Notes under the pieces: model-generated
What the model was told of the DNA's origin: nothing
Seen by the model: only the letters and a program-made list of their open reading frames with translations
Database searches by the model: none
In this document: positions 1-10,209 of the stretch, piece after piece
Layout of the letters: each line of letters starts with the position of its first letter
Numbering within the stretch: position 1 is the stretch's first letter
Translations under genes and position numbers: made by a program
NCBI GenBank assembly: GCA_949987705.1
Contig: OX465281.1
Span: 221,063,978 to 221,127,977, forward strand
DNA length: 64,000 nucleotides
Direction of reading: 5' to 3'
DNA from: Thereva unica
Taxonomy: Eukaryota; Arthropoda; Insecta; Diptera; Therevidae

Positions 1-394
1 TCAAGGCAAAACCTTAGTTCCAAGAAGACAATCCTCTCATAGTTTTTGCTCAATTTTAATTGCGATCGGTCCGGATCCATTTTTTTAGAGAATTATTTCA
101 GAGAAAAGGTTTCGTTCAGTTTTTCATTAGAAGAGAGCTGAGAAATCTGTGATGATACTAATCATGTCAAGTGCTTGTAGTAATGATTCATTCATTTTTA
201 GGACGAAGTATTTGATAGTCAATTGTTATTCAATTTAACTTAACGATTGTGTCTTCCAACAATATCTTTTTATGGATTCTGTTTATGATTTTGAGGAAGA
301 GATATAGTTGCAGATTGTTGTGAAATACCAGAACTCAAAGAATATTTTTAGGATTATGGAGAATCCAGAGGATTATGCCGAGGATTTTTTTAAG
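1..394. other. yorkie intron, AT-rich, nothing recognised
   Basis: This stretch lies downstream of the yorkie first exon on the minus strand and so should be intron 1 of that gene. No exon continuing WW domain 1, no repeat boundary and no open frame was recognised. It ends where the 3' end of a minus-strand retrotransposon begins. Confidence 0.4.
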
Positions 395-3300
395 GAATGA
401 GGGGGAAACCCACATGTGAACACTGCGGCCAAGTTAGGCGTATTGTGTACGTACCCCACTAGCGGAACAGACTATCAGCCTTCGGGATGAAGGCAAGAAC
501 GTCTTTAATTGACGAAGACCGGACTTGAGCAGGACTCAAAAACTCTCTGATAAACGTTATTCTTCTAATCTAGATCAGAGCAAGACATTCACAAAGAATA
601 TGCGTGGCAGTCTCGTCGCCTTTCATGCAGAGTCGGCATTCTGTTTCTTGAGACAGTCCTAGGTTGTGGAGGTGATACCGCAGCCCTACATGGCCAGTCA
701 GATAACCCACCAGCAGCGTTAGGTCCGCAAAGCTTAAAGTGATAGTGCGCCTTAAAGCAAAGGGTCTTATAAGATCTTTAGCTTGTCTAAGACCTGGGAC
801 CTCCCTCGCGAGGCTGTCTGCAGCCTCATTCCCCTCGAAACCGCAGTGTCCAGAGACCCGGCAGAGCGAGACCTAATTTCTTCTGGTCATGCGCTGGAGT
901 ACGTTAAAACACCCTGCTACTATTTTGGAAGAAAACTTCCACGTTGAGAGTACCTTGATGGCAACTTGGCTGATTTTAATGTTGGCGCTTTCAGACCTTT
1001 CTCAAGGTTGAGCCTAGCGCAGGTCGCAATGACATGTAATGCAGACTGGAAAACGGAGGGCCATTTACCCTTTTGCAACGGAGACCTTGGCGTTGGATCC
1101 TGCGACACCAGCCCCTGTGCCATGTAAGATTCGAGATAATTGCTCTGAATTTCCTTTGGAACCGCAGTTCACTTACCATATGGTCTGATACGCGGCAAAT
1201 GGAAATGTTTGGGATATTGTTAAGGGTATCCATGTTATCAAGGCACTCATGGCGGCGGAATTCCATATGAAGATATGTATGCAAAGGGGCCAATCCAATG
1301 ATTGCCTCAATTGCAGCGATGGGACAGGTCCGCATAGCTCCGGTAATGAAGAGGCAAGCAAACCGTTGCAGTTCCTTGCACTTGAGGATCGACATAACCT
1401 GTTTAGTCTTGGGCCACCAAACTATAGCGGCATAAGTGACCACAGATTTAACGATTGTATTGTACGTCCAGTACACCATTTGTGGTGTAAGACCCCATGT
1501 CTTACCTAGTACACCTATGCTTGAAAAACAGTTGCTAGGGTGTCTAGGCTGAATCTGGGGCTTTCACTCCAGATTTCGGCGCCCACATCTGTTTTAGAGC
1601 CATCCGCGTACCATACTAGTCCACCCGGCAATACTTTAGAAAAAGTCCAGGTTAGCCTATCCTGTATGTGCACAGAAGGTTGCTCAAATTTGGAGCACTC
1701 AGTCCGATAGCATCCCCGCTTCCGGAATCTCTTCCATGTGACCATTCGCTTTTAGCCGCAGCGCCGTCTCAGTGATGCAGAAGAAGGCTATTCTCTTTAA
1801 ATTTTGCTTCAATTGGTTATGAAACCCTTAAGCGTCGTTCTGTGCCACCACACGAAAGCTCCATAAGTTGCCATGGGTCTAATGATGGTGATGTATATCC
1901 AATGCATGGTTTTCGGTTGCAAACCCCATGTGGAGCAACAAGCTCTGCGGCAAGCCTATAGGGAAGTCGAACCCGGGACCTCTGGGTAGCTAGACCCCTT
2001 ACTCCCTAGGCGACCGAGGCCGACAAGTTTGGCATCTAGCGTCACTCCTAAATATTTGGCTTGTTGTTGTGCCTGCAAGTGCAGGTTCCAAAAGCCCCGG
2101 TAGTGATCGTTTCCTGATGAAAGCAACCAGAATCGTTTTGTCGGGATTGTCTTTTAAACTTACGCTCTCGCACCAGCTAGAGACCCGATCTATTGACTGC
2201 TGCAAGCGCCTTGACATCGCTCCTTCAGTTTCACCTGTAACTACTATGACGACATCGTCAGCGTAAGCTTGGGCGAAAAAGTTTCGGCCGTTGAGTAGCT
2301 CTAGAAGTTCATCTACAACAAGGCACCAGAGAAGTGGAGATAGAACTCCTTCCTGAGGACAACTTTTTGATATAGTGCCTTCCAGAGACCCCTCAACATG
2401 AGAGACCATTAGATTACAAGTTCTCAGCATAGAGTCAATCCAGTTGCAGAAAGTGCTACTTACACTGCGTCTACTGAGAGCTCTAGCTATAGTATCAAAG
2501 GATGTATTGTCGAAGGCTCCCTCGATATCAAAGAAGGCCGTCAGCTCCTTTGTTTAGAGCTGCGCATTCCAGCCTGTGCACCAGATTGTGCAGTGCTGTC
2601 TCATTGGACTTGCCCACCTTGTACGCATGCTGATAGGAACTTAATGGTTGGCGTTGAAGATCAGTTTCCCTTATCGCCCGGTCGACAACTTTCTCCATTG
2701 TCTTCAAGGCACAAGACGAGAGACTTATCGGCCTGAAAAATTTAGCCGAGGTGTAATCCGAACGGCTTGGCTTAGGTATAAATGTTATGTTGATGTCCCT
2801 CCAGACAGATGGGATGTAACCATATGCGAAGGAAGCTCTGAATACCTTGCATAATAAGGGAATGATTAGGTCGCAGCCCTCCTGGAACAAAATGGGATAG
2901 ATTCCGTCTGCCCCAGGGGACTTTTTTTTTATGTGGCAGTGTGAGCTCAGGAGTCACCCTTTGTACTACCAGTCCGTCATGTCGTTTGTCACGTCAAGGT
3001 GCAATGTCTAGTAGTAAGCTTAGTACGGGGGAGGGGTGGGGAGAATAGGTTAAGGATTATACAGGTATAGTTTGAACGATCTAATCGCCTCCCTAATAGC
3101 TTCATAGTTAACAAGGTGTTTGCTTCTGTCCAGGCAGTTTTGGTCACTTTAGAAAGTGGCCTGCTGGCTGCCCAGCCGAGATCGCGTTCCCATTTGAATA
3201 AATGGTTGTACCTGGGAAGTGTGCCTGGAGCAATATTATCAAGGTTTCTTCCCTAGACTATGTGAAAGAGCCATCGGTTCTGCTGATAGATCCCAGATCT

Positions 3301-3530
3301 CCCGACAAGCCCTTTAATAAAGCTTTGTGGTTTTTTGCTGAGTCTCGAAGGTCTTCGACACTCTTGCAGAAATTCCTCCAGCTATTTCTTTTTGCTCGTC
3401 TGATCGCATTGTTATAAGTGGTTAGCGAGCTTTTATAACTCTCCCAGTTGCCTCTCTTTGTGGCTGCGTCGAAGTTTCCTCGTAGCGGAGTATAGTAGTC
3501 GTAGTTCTACATCCATCCATGATTGAGTGC
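395..3530 (-). mobile_element. Non-LTR retrotransposon relic with RT and RNase H (LOA/I-like), 3' end at low coordinates
   Basis: Minus-strand translations give, in order, an endonuclease-RT linker (about 3530-2960), an RT fragment (2890-2528: KSPG-type entry, IPSVWRD, FRPISLSSC, KSNETALHNL), RT fingers and palm (2430-1999: GVLSPLLWCLVVDELL, catalytic YADDVVIV) and an RNase H domain (about 1745-1515, WYADGSKTD) followed by the C-terminal Cys-rich tail (about 900-540, ETECRLCMKGDETATH). Several frameshifts and stops separate these blocks, so it is inactive. RT plus RNase H with a YADD catalytic centre fits the LOA/I group; clade is uncertain. It sits inside yorkie intron 1 in the gene's own orientation. 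The 3' terminal 400 bp recurs at 32494-32903 and, inverted, near 36200-36400. No endonuclease domain was found, so it is probably 5' truncated. Confidence 0.8.
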
Positions 3531-4399
3531 ATGGAACCCTTCGTCGGAGGATTAGTACACATTTTAAAAATTGCCGCCAGTGAAAAAAATCCGTCTGTCC
3601 TACAATCTTTGTAAGATGAAGGCAGTTCGTTATCACTACATATGTATGTACATATTCCAATACTTCCCTCGTAAGATAAGCAAGAAATAAATGATTGAAT
3701 TGACATACTTATATCACTTATTTAGCCTTAGTTTTTTCAAGGTATTTTTCTAGGATAAAGTAATCAGAACTAGACTGCACATTCGCATTTTTAAGTTGAG
3801 TAAGAAATGGGAAATATCAAGAATATCATCAACTGCATGTGTCTTTCTCCTCTCTTCACATCTTAGCAATCGCCAGTGCACCTTTTTCCTGGAAGTCTAG
3901 CATAATCTTACTTCCGCTATAAAACGAGAATTAACTAGTTTTTAGCAACTTCCTACATGAAATATTTATTTTCAAAATAAATATGATTATAGACTGTCAT
4001 GTTACGCTGCAAAACTATAGACCTGAAATGACAAAATGGCTTTGACTTTATTCTGGCATCATCGATAAGTCCGACAAATTTAGTAGATAATTCCATTCAT
4101 TAAAATCTTCTCTTATCACAACTCAACATTTCGTCTACCGGAAGTCCCTGCCACTGCAAAGAATAGATCACAAATCCACAGTGGCTTAAATGAGAACATT
4201 CTTCCTAACATATACACGTGTCAGCGGATTTGTGTATATCTTATCAATTTTTATCACTTCCTAATTTGGATATTAATTTTTATAATCTTTTTTTAGTACT
4301 TATATCTCCAATTTTTCGTTGCTCAAATTAAATAAATAATTAATTCGTAAAAATAAATTAATAGGAGGGAAAAATAACAATAATTTTTAAGCTACTTAC
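3531..4399. other. yorkie intron 1, proximal part
   Basis: AT-rich intronic DNA between the retrotransposon relic and the yorkie donor site at 4399-4394 (minus strand, GTAAGT). No other coding or repeat signal was recognised here. Confidence 0.5.
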
Positions 4400-4998
4400 T
4401 TAAGATAGTAAATCTGCCCTTCAGGTGTTCTGGCCTGTTCCCAGCCAGGTGGGAGGTCCCCCAACTCATTCTGTAGCTGAATAGCGCTGACTACGTCATA
4501 AGATCGTTGTTTCATGTGGACGGGTTGCACGGTGCTGGTCTGTCCGCTCGCACTTGCACTACCACCGGTGGCTGCAGCTGCATTGTTATTTTGGGTACTC
4601 AGCGTAGACGGTGTATACGTTTGTTGAAGTGATGCAGGGCTGCTGTGAGCTCTGGAATGGCTTATTTGCAAGCCTCGATTGGTTTGTGGAGCTTGTGGTT
4701 GAGCACCATTTTGTGATCCTGTACTAAATGCTGAATCTGTACTATTTGCTCGTGAATGTGAGACTGAAGGTGACTTTGATCCAGTTGATGGAGGATTAAA
4801 GAACGAATTTGGAAGCTTACGCATACGAAATGGCACTTGTAAGGGTCTTTTTGAATCTCCAGGCTTTAATACACTGTCAAATAGAGCCTGGAGATTATCA
4901 TCTGAGTCTTGATCGATACGTACGACTAGATTGCCTTGCTTAACGTCAGTTTCAATATTGTTATTTAGACTGGAGCTGTTGTTATTGTTGAGGGCCAT
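4400..4998 (-). CDS. yki: Yorkie (YAP homolog), first coding exon, partial gene
   Basis: Yorkie is the transcriptional co-activator at the end of the Hippo growth-control pathway; it binds Scalloped (TEAD) in the nucleus and is held in the cytoplasm by 14-3-3 once Warts phosphorylates it. The exon encodes 199 residues plus two bases. Residues 23-67 (NLVVRIDQDSDDNLQALF, then FRMRKLPNSFF) match the TEAD-binding region. Three Warts-type sites are intact: HSRANS (81-86), HSRAHS-SPASL (114-123, the main 14-3-3 site, Ser119 here) and HMKQRS (161-166). WW domain 1 begins at 182 (LPPGWEQ) and is cut by the intron after IYYL. The minus-strand donor is AA|GTAAGT, so the next codon would be Asn, as the family expects after YYL. 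The start codon is the first ATG of the open frame. The middle is rich in Asn, Ala and Ser runs. The remaining WW domains lie outside the window. Confidence 0.95.
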
Positions 4999-6413
4999 TG
5001 TGTCAGTATAAAATTATTGTATATATATATATTTAGTGTTTCTGTTTCTCGTGCAGCCGATTTTTTTATTATTCGTAGGTAGAACAAGTAAAAATTACAC
5101 AATATATGCTCCTTGGTGGCTTTGTTTGGGATCCGGTTCTACCAGAAGTCCATATGTCAGAGGGGGAGGGGCGTCACACACTTGTAGCGCAATTATTTAT
5201 ATTATCATACATAAGTGTGTGCTGCGATCTTCAATTGAAATACACACACGAAAACTATAAATCAAACTAAGTCTGACATTGCGTAGCGAGTAGACTTCGA
5301 GCAGTTTCCAACTCTTCCTCTAATTTTTTTTTATCTTTTTTTTTTGTTTTTGCTTACATGTACCTGATGGAGTGCGAACAAATACGATCTCAGAGCTGTC
5401 TCGTATGTGCGCGCGCGCAGCCAACAAGTTAACACAGTTGCGCACCCTCTTCACCCTTCAGTGTAGACTTCATTTATATATTAAATGCGCGCAGAGAGGC
5501 AGCAGGCAGACACGAGAAAAGGAAAAACGAGAATTATTTTGAAATCACAGTAAAAAGCTTAGAAACAACACAAAACCACTGATCGCTAATAAAATAATGG
5601 AAAACAAGTTTAATACACTCGCATCGAACGAACGAACACACAATTTTAGAGACAAGTGGAGAGGAAACCCAACAAACGTATGTGTGAATTTATAAATAGT
5701 GTGTTGTCGACGTTTGACTTTTCGTTTTTATAATTTTGAGAAATTCTGAAGCCGTCATGAATATTGAATTATTTTATATTCAGTACTATTAACTATATTT
5801 CCGTTATATATTTTTCTTTTAGTATTTATGCCGCTTGCGCACATAAAGACGGGGATTAATGCACTTTTTCACCTTTTTCACGTGAACCGGAAGCACTTGT
5901 TACTCACTTTTGTCCTATTCCTCACATTTCACTTCCACACGCAATTTAATGTGAGAAAAACTGTTCTCATATAATTTATATTTGATTTAATTAAAAAATA
6001 ACTAGTTTAAATTAATTATAATTAATTCTTCCTGCAACATCAACGACGAATCAACAGCAACCCCGTCCAGACCCGACTACGAATTTTACTTAACTGAAAA
6101 ATGCTGATGCGACAACACCTATTCAACAGATATTCCCTGAGCTGGCCAGTGTTGTAGTGCAGACAATTTGGTCCCATAGAGGAAATTTTACAGATATCAA
6201 TTGGAGCCATGTTGAAGTTAAAGGTACAAATCCCGTTACTTCGTTAAAACAAAATAAAATTGATAACGAGTGAGAAATTTGGTTAATTAAGAATTAAATT
6301 GTGTTTAATATAGTTTGTTGGGGTTGCTGTAAACACGCCAAAAATGTTGACGAAAGTGTTTTTGCCAATCACAACGAAATTCGTTTGTGAACACTAAACA
6401 ACCATAGAGATAA
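4999..6413. other. yorkie upstream / 5' UTR region
   Basis: This is the region upstream of the yorkie ATG on the minus strand, with a TA run just upstream of the start (5016-5032), GA/CT-rich stretches, and a short CG-alternating tract near 5410. It probably contains the 5' UTR and promoter, but I could not fix a TSS. No other gene was recognised. Confidence 0.4.
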
Positions 6414-6774
6414 AGGGCCTGTGTGAATTCGATGACTAAAATTTAGTGTCGATAATACAGTATTTAGTCTTTTGGCGAGGAGACTAAATTTTTTGACAGT
6501 TGACTAAATTGATGTTGAATTTGTTTCAAAATAGTTCAATACAATGGAAAATAAGGTGAAGAACTACTAGGCTGTTGTCAATAATGATATCTTCTGCATC
6601 CATAAATTTAGTTGCTTACTGTATTACAAAACATATACTATAAATTATAAAAGTAAACACTATTGTCAGTTGAATTTAGTCATCAAATGAATTCACACAG
6701 CAATTCCCTACATTAACGACAAAAACTGCAAAATTTAGTTTAGTCATCAATTTAGTCCCAATTCACACAGGCCC
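6414..6774. mobile_element. Harbinger-like MITE (terminus AGGGCCTGTGTGAATT)
   Basis: The sequence begins GGGCCTGTGTGAATT and ends with its reverse complement, AATTCACACAGGCCC. The motif GACTAAA and its complement TTTAGTC recur inside both ends. The left flank TAA is compatible with a 3-bp TWA duplication; the right copy is not intact. It has no coding capacity. Assignment to the PIF/Harbinger group rests on end type only. Confidence 0.6.
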
Positions 6775-7932
6775 AAAATAACTGTAGAGCGACAGGTACG
6801 GAATAAAAATTAGACCATAGATAGAAAACTACGGGAAAGGCCCTCCTGTATAAAATTCTTGTATGGGAGCGTAGTGAGTTCTGGGGACAGACAACTGTTT
6901 TCTTCTTCTTTCATTTATTCGACTTCATATACAATTACAAAAGGAAACAATTCAACTTATAATAACTTGCTTTACAAAATTATTAATGGACTATAATGTT
7001 CAGTCCATTTGACTTAATTAATTTTAATACTGCCAAGCTTTGTGCAATAACTATGATTTATTCGGCGCATTTGCGACTGATGCGCCCAAGTATTCTTAAC
7101 ATTCCCTCAGTGGGGTAAACAGACAACTGTCAAATTGGGTTACTCTCTTGCTTGTGTTCGGAAGAATTCTTTTTAAAACGAGTTTTTTATAAGGTGCTCA
7201 GAAACAATTTTTCGCAAAATTAAGTTAAAAATAAAACAGAAAGTTTAAAGGATTGTTTTTAGTGTAATTAAAGTTCTTACCAGTGAGTTTTCTGTGAAAA
7301 AACAACAATGAAGTGTGCAGTTTGTGGTTGTAGGAATAATTCGAAATTTCGGCGAGGAAAATCGTTCTTCGGGTAAATGTGCTAAACAAAATACTTCCTA
7401 AAACACATATATTACATATTTACATTAATAAATATGTGAATAACTCCGATAAATACTCCAAATAATACCCTTGACGCACAAGTGGTATCGATATTGCAAT
7501 ATTCCAAATATTACGTTTATACTACATGTGTATCACCCAACGCTACCAATGTACCAGGTTGACAATCTAATTTATACGTAGTATGAGATTTGCTAAATTT
7601 AGGTGGTATTAACATAATATACACTATTTTTACTGTGCAGAGCGCCTCAGCCGGAAAATTTTCCTCACAAAACTGTTGTTAATTGCAGTCGCTACTTTTG
7701 TGAGATTTTGGGTTTATAGTATAGCTTTGTTTATGTTCTGATTATTTTGACTAATGAATATTGCAATATTCATTTTGCCGATTGCTACTCCAAATGTCAA
7801 ATGGAAAAACAAATGTTAAAGCAAACTACTTTAATACTAGGTTTATGTGTGTCACGGGTCTGACGATATTATGATATTGAGGATATTATGATATCGAAAT
7901 TATAATATCGATACCCAATTAGACACACATTG
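6775..7932. other. Intergenic, no gene recognised
   Basis: AT-rich DNA between yorkie and MED23. A short frame at 7309-7375 starts ATGAAGTGTGCAGTTTGTGG and reads MKCAVCGCRNNS, which resembles the start of a THAP-type zinc finger, but it does not extend. Direct GATATTATGATAT repeats occur at 7865-7900. Nothing else was recognised. Confidence 0.35.
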
Positions 7933-8238
7933 TAGAGATGCGCCGAATATGGGTTCGACCGAATACGAATATTCGGCCGAATATTTGGTCAAAAATGTAC
8001 CGAGCCTAACATTTGGCCGAATTGTTCGGTTCATTTTGGCGCAATAAACAGGTTCATATTAGTCGACGAAGCGCTTGGCGTGTAGCAGCGCTCGCCCACC
8101 CCTCCAGCACTTCGCGCTAGCTCGGCTAGCTCACTCAATGTGCCGCACTTTCTTTTATTGCAATTTCTCGCTTAGTTATCGCCAAAAGAATATAGGGAAG
8201 AGCAAGAATGTGCGGAAGTGACTATTCCATAAACATTA

Positions 8239-8822
8239 AGGCCCTACGCACATGAGTCGACTGATTTGCAATCCCGGTTTCAAACTGGTTTCACCAGCTT
8301 GCAATCAAAATGAAACCTTTGTCCACACAAGAGCAACTAATTTTTGATGAATCGCTGTTCTATGCTCACGAAAATTTTGTAGAATAAACTTTGAAACGTA
8401 CAAATGTAACGACGCAACTGAAACTGCCACATTTCCAAGCGTACATGCGTTGAATTCGGTGACAGACAATATAAAAGTGTGTGTACTCAAATGGGGTTTG
8501 GCGGAATAATCCGTAAATGGAATTCATGCAGCGCAAGTTGTCGGTGTGCTATGAACTTTTGCTGTAGTGTTGCATTCGATATAGCATAGCACACACAATC
8601 ATTCACTCGTTTTTGGGTTATGTTTAAAACCTGGGACGGAATGCAACTACACCATTCGGTGGAAACTTGCCTCATATCATGGAACCGCTGAATGCAACGC
8701 AGATACGCTTGTCTATCACCAGCTTGATATTGCTTCCGATCGGCAAGAACAGTCGTACGCAAGTAGTTGCAAACTAGTTTCAAATCGGTCTCGCTTCTTC
8801 CGACTCGTGTGTGGATTCTCAT
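8239..8822. repeat. Decayed inverted-repeat element, AGGCCCTACGCACATGAG family
   Basis: The left end reads AGGCCCTACGCACATGAG with ACTGATTTGCAATCCCGG and TTTCAAACTGGTTTC inside. The right end carries a diverged inverse, with GTTGCAAACTAGTTTCAAAT followed by CGACTCGTGTGTGG. About 52 bp near the right end (8737-8793) match the opposite strand of 59649-59700, including GACTGTTCTTGCCGATCG. Boundaries are approximate. Confidence 0.4.
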
Positions 8823-8918
8823 TTTTTTTTAATTTTTTATTTTGTGAATAAAAATGGTTACACAAAGAATTGTTTGTTTCATTTACAAATACTACCTATA
8901 GTTGCCGTTCCAGAATAA

Positions 8919-9093
8919 AGGCTCAAGCAGAACCAATTCGTTCCTTCCGTTTTTAAAAGTTGGAAATTTGACATTTCCATAAACTTTCCATGAGACGAAC
9001 GGAACGGTAGCCACAATCAAGCGGACGGAATGTCAAAAAGAACAAAGGAAAATCGTGCGGAGCGGACGGAACGGATTGGTTCTGCTTCAGCCT
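8919..9093. mobile_element. Harbinger-like MITE, AGGCTC family, copy 1 (TSD TAA)
   Basis: A 175-bp element flanked on both sides by TAA (8916-8918 and 9094-9096). The ends are AGGCTCAAGCAGAACCAAT and the inverse ATTGGTTCTGCTTCAGCCT. The interior matches copy 2 at 9284-9439, including CCATGAGACGAACGGAACGG. The 3-bp TAA duplication is typical of PIF/Harbinger MITEs. It has no coding capacity. Confidence 0.8.
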
Positions 9094-9283
9094 TAAAGCC
9101 CCTATGTAACTCCTAAAATAATACTATTTAAATATTCGGTAATTATTCCTCAGACTAGCCCAATATTCAGCCGAATACGAAATTTTTAAAAATACGCCGA
9201 ATATACCGAATACGAATATTCGGCCGAACATTCGTCGCATCTTTATAGGAAAAATTCAAAATGAATAAAAATAAGAAAACTAA

Positions 9284-9439
9284 AGGCTCAAACAGAGCCA
9301 ATCCGTTCCGTCCGTTTGACATTTCCATAAACGTTCCATGAGACGAACGGAACGGTAGCCACCATCAAGGGGACAGGACGTCAAAAAACAAAGAAAAAAC
9401 GTGCGGAGCGGACGGAACTGATTGGTTCTCTTTGAGCCT
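9284..9439. mobile_element. Harbinger-like MITE, AGGCTC family, copy 2 (TSD TAA)
   Basis: A 156-bp element flanked by TAA (9281-9283 and 9440-9442). Ends AGGCTCAAACAGAGCCAAT and inverse ATTGGTTCTCTTTGAGCCT. It shares its interior with copy 1 in the same orientation but lacks about 20 bp near the left TIR. Confidence 0.8.
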
Positions 9440-9442
9440 TAA

Positions 9443-10209
9443 TGCTTCGAGATTATTACAAGCAATAGAACTGTTATTCCGCAAAAAATAATGTGGCTTT
9501 TTAAAAATTCCACAAACACTAATAGCTTTTGATAATATTTATTAATTTTACTTCTTTCGTAGTTAAAATCCGCCATTTTAAATTTGAAAATATCCAAACA
9601 TATGTCTAGATAGAAATGGCAAAACATATCGGCAAACCATATGTCTAACCACTTAAAATGTTAAGACAGAATGGATCTCCACCGGACAATTTGTAGACAG
9701 AATATATGTTTTAAAAGTACAAAGACAGAAGTGGTCTCCACGGGACATTTTGTAGACATAAGATCTGTCTTAATAAAAAAAGGGCCAGTGGAGACTCTGG
9801 ATTACCAAGGCCGAGTTTACCAATTTTTTTAAACACATGTGTTTTATTATGAGAGACTAAATGCAGATTAACAACTGACTTTAATTTTTAAGTATAATTG
9901 AAATACAAGATTTTAGCACGAAATAATTAATTTCTTTTAACATAAAGGTAACGGCCCTATCAAATTAAAAATAATTTAATCTCACAATGCACTTAGCTGT
10001 ATACCATACATATGCAGCAAGAAGAAGAAAACAAACTGAACTATGCCATGCGATGCCGGTATCAGAAATTTCCCTACTGTTGATATGTCACTTGTCATTG
10101 ATTGTTTGAGCGATGAAGTTGTGGACGCGTACACTTTGGGAGTTTGTATATTTATAATATAATAAATTGATGCTTCTCTCTTAAATTTTCCATAATATAA
10201 AACGCAAAT
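9443..10209. other. MED23 upstream region / 5' UTR
   Basis: The region directly upstream of the MED23 start codon. An A/T-rich run (TTTATAATATAATAAATTG near 10150) and a Kozak-compatible context (AACGCAAATATGG) precede the ATG. GACAGAA-GTCTCCAC-GGGACATTTTGTAGAC motifs repeat at about 9665-9700 and 9723-9757. The TSS was not identified. Confidence 0.4.

Larger units (their letters stand above)
7933..9243. mobile_element. hAT-like element remnant with ATTCGGC-rich termini, hosting nested MITEs
   Basis: Left end AGATGCGCCGAATATGGG with GAATACGAATATTCGGCCGA shortly inside; right end is the inverse, with the same palindromic GAATACGAATATTCGGCCGA followed by ATTCGTCGCATCT. Such AGATGC-CGAATATTCGG ends are familiar from hAT elements of many animals (recalled, not searched). 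No intact transposase is present. A decayed TIR element (about 8239-8822) and a Harbinger-like MITE (8919-9093) lie inside it. Confidence 0.5.

Noticed and set aside
7309..7375. Possible THAP-type zinc finger start (MKCAVCGCRNNS)
   Set aside because: Only the first Cys pair is present; the frame ends soon after and no continuation exon or histidine was found, so at most it is a relic.
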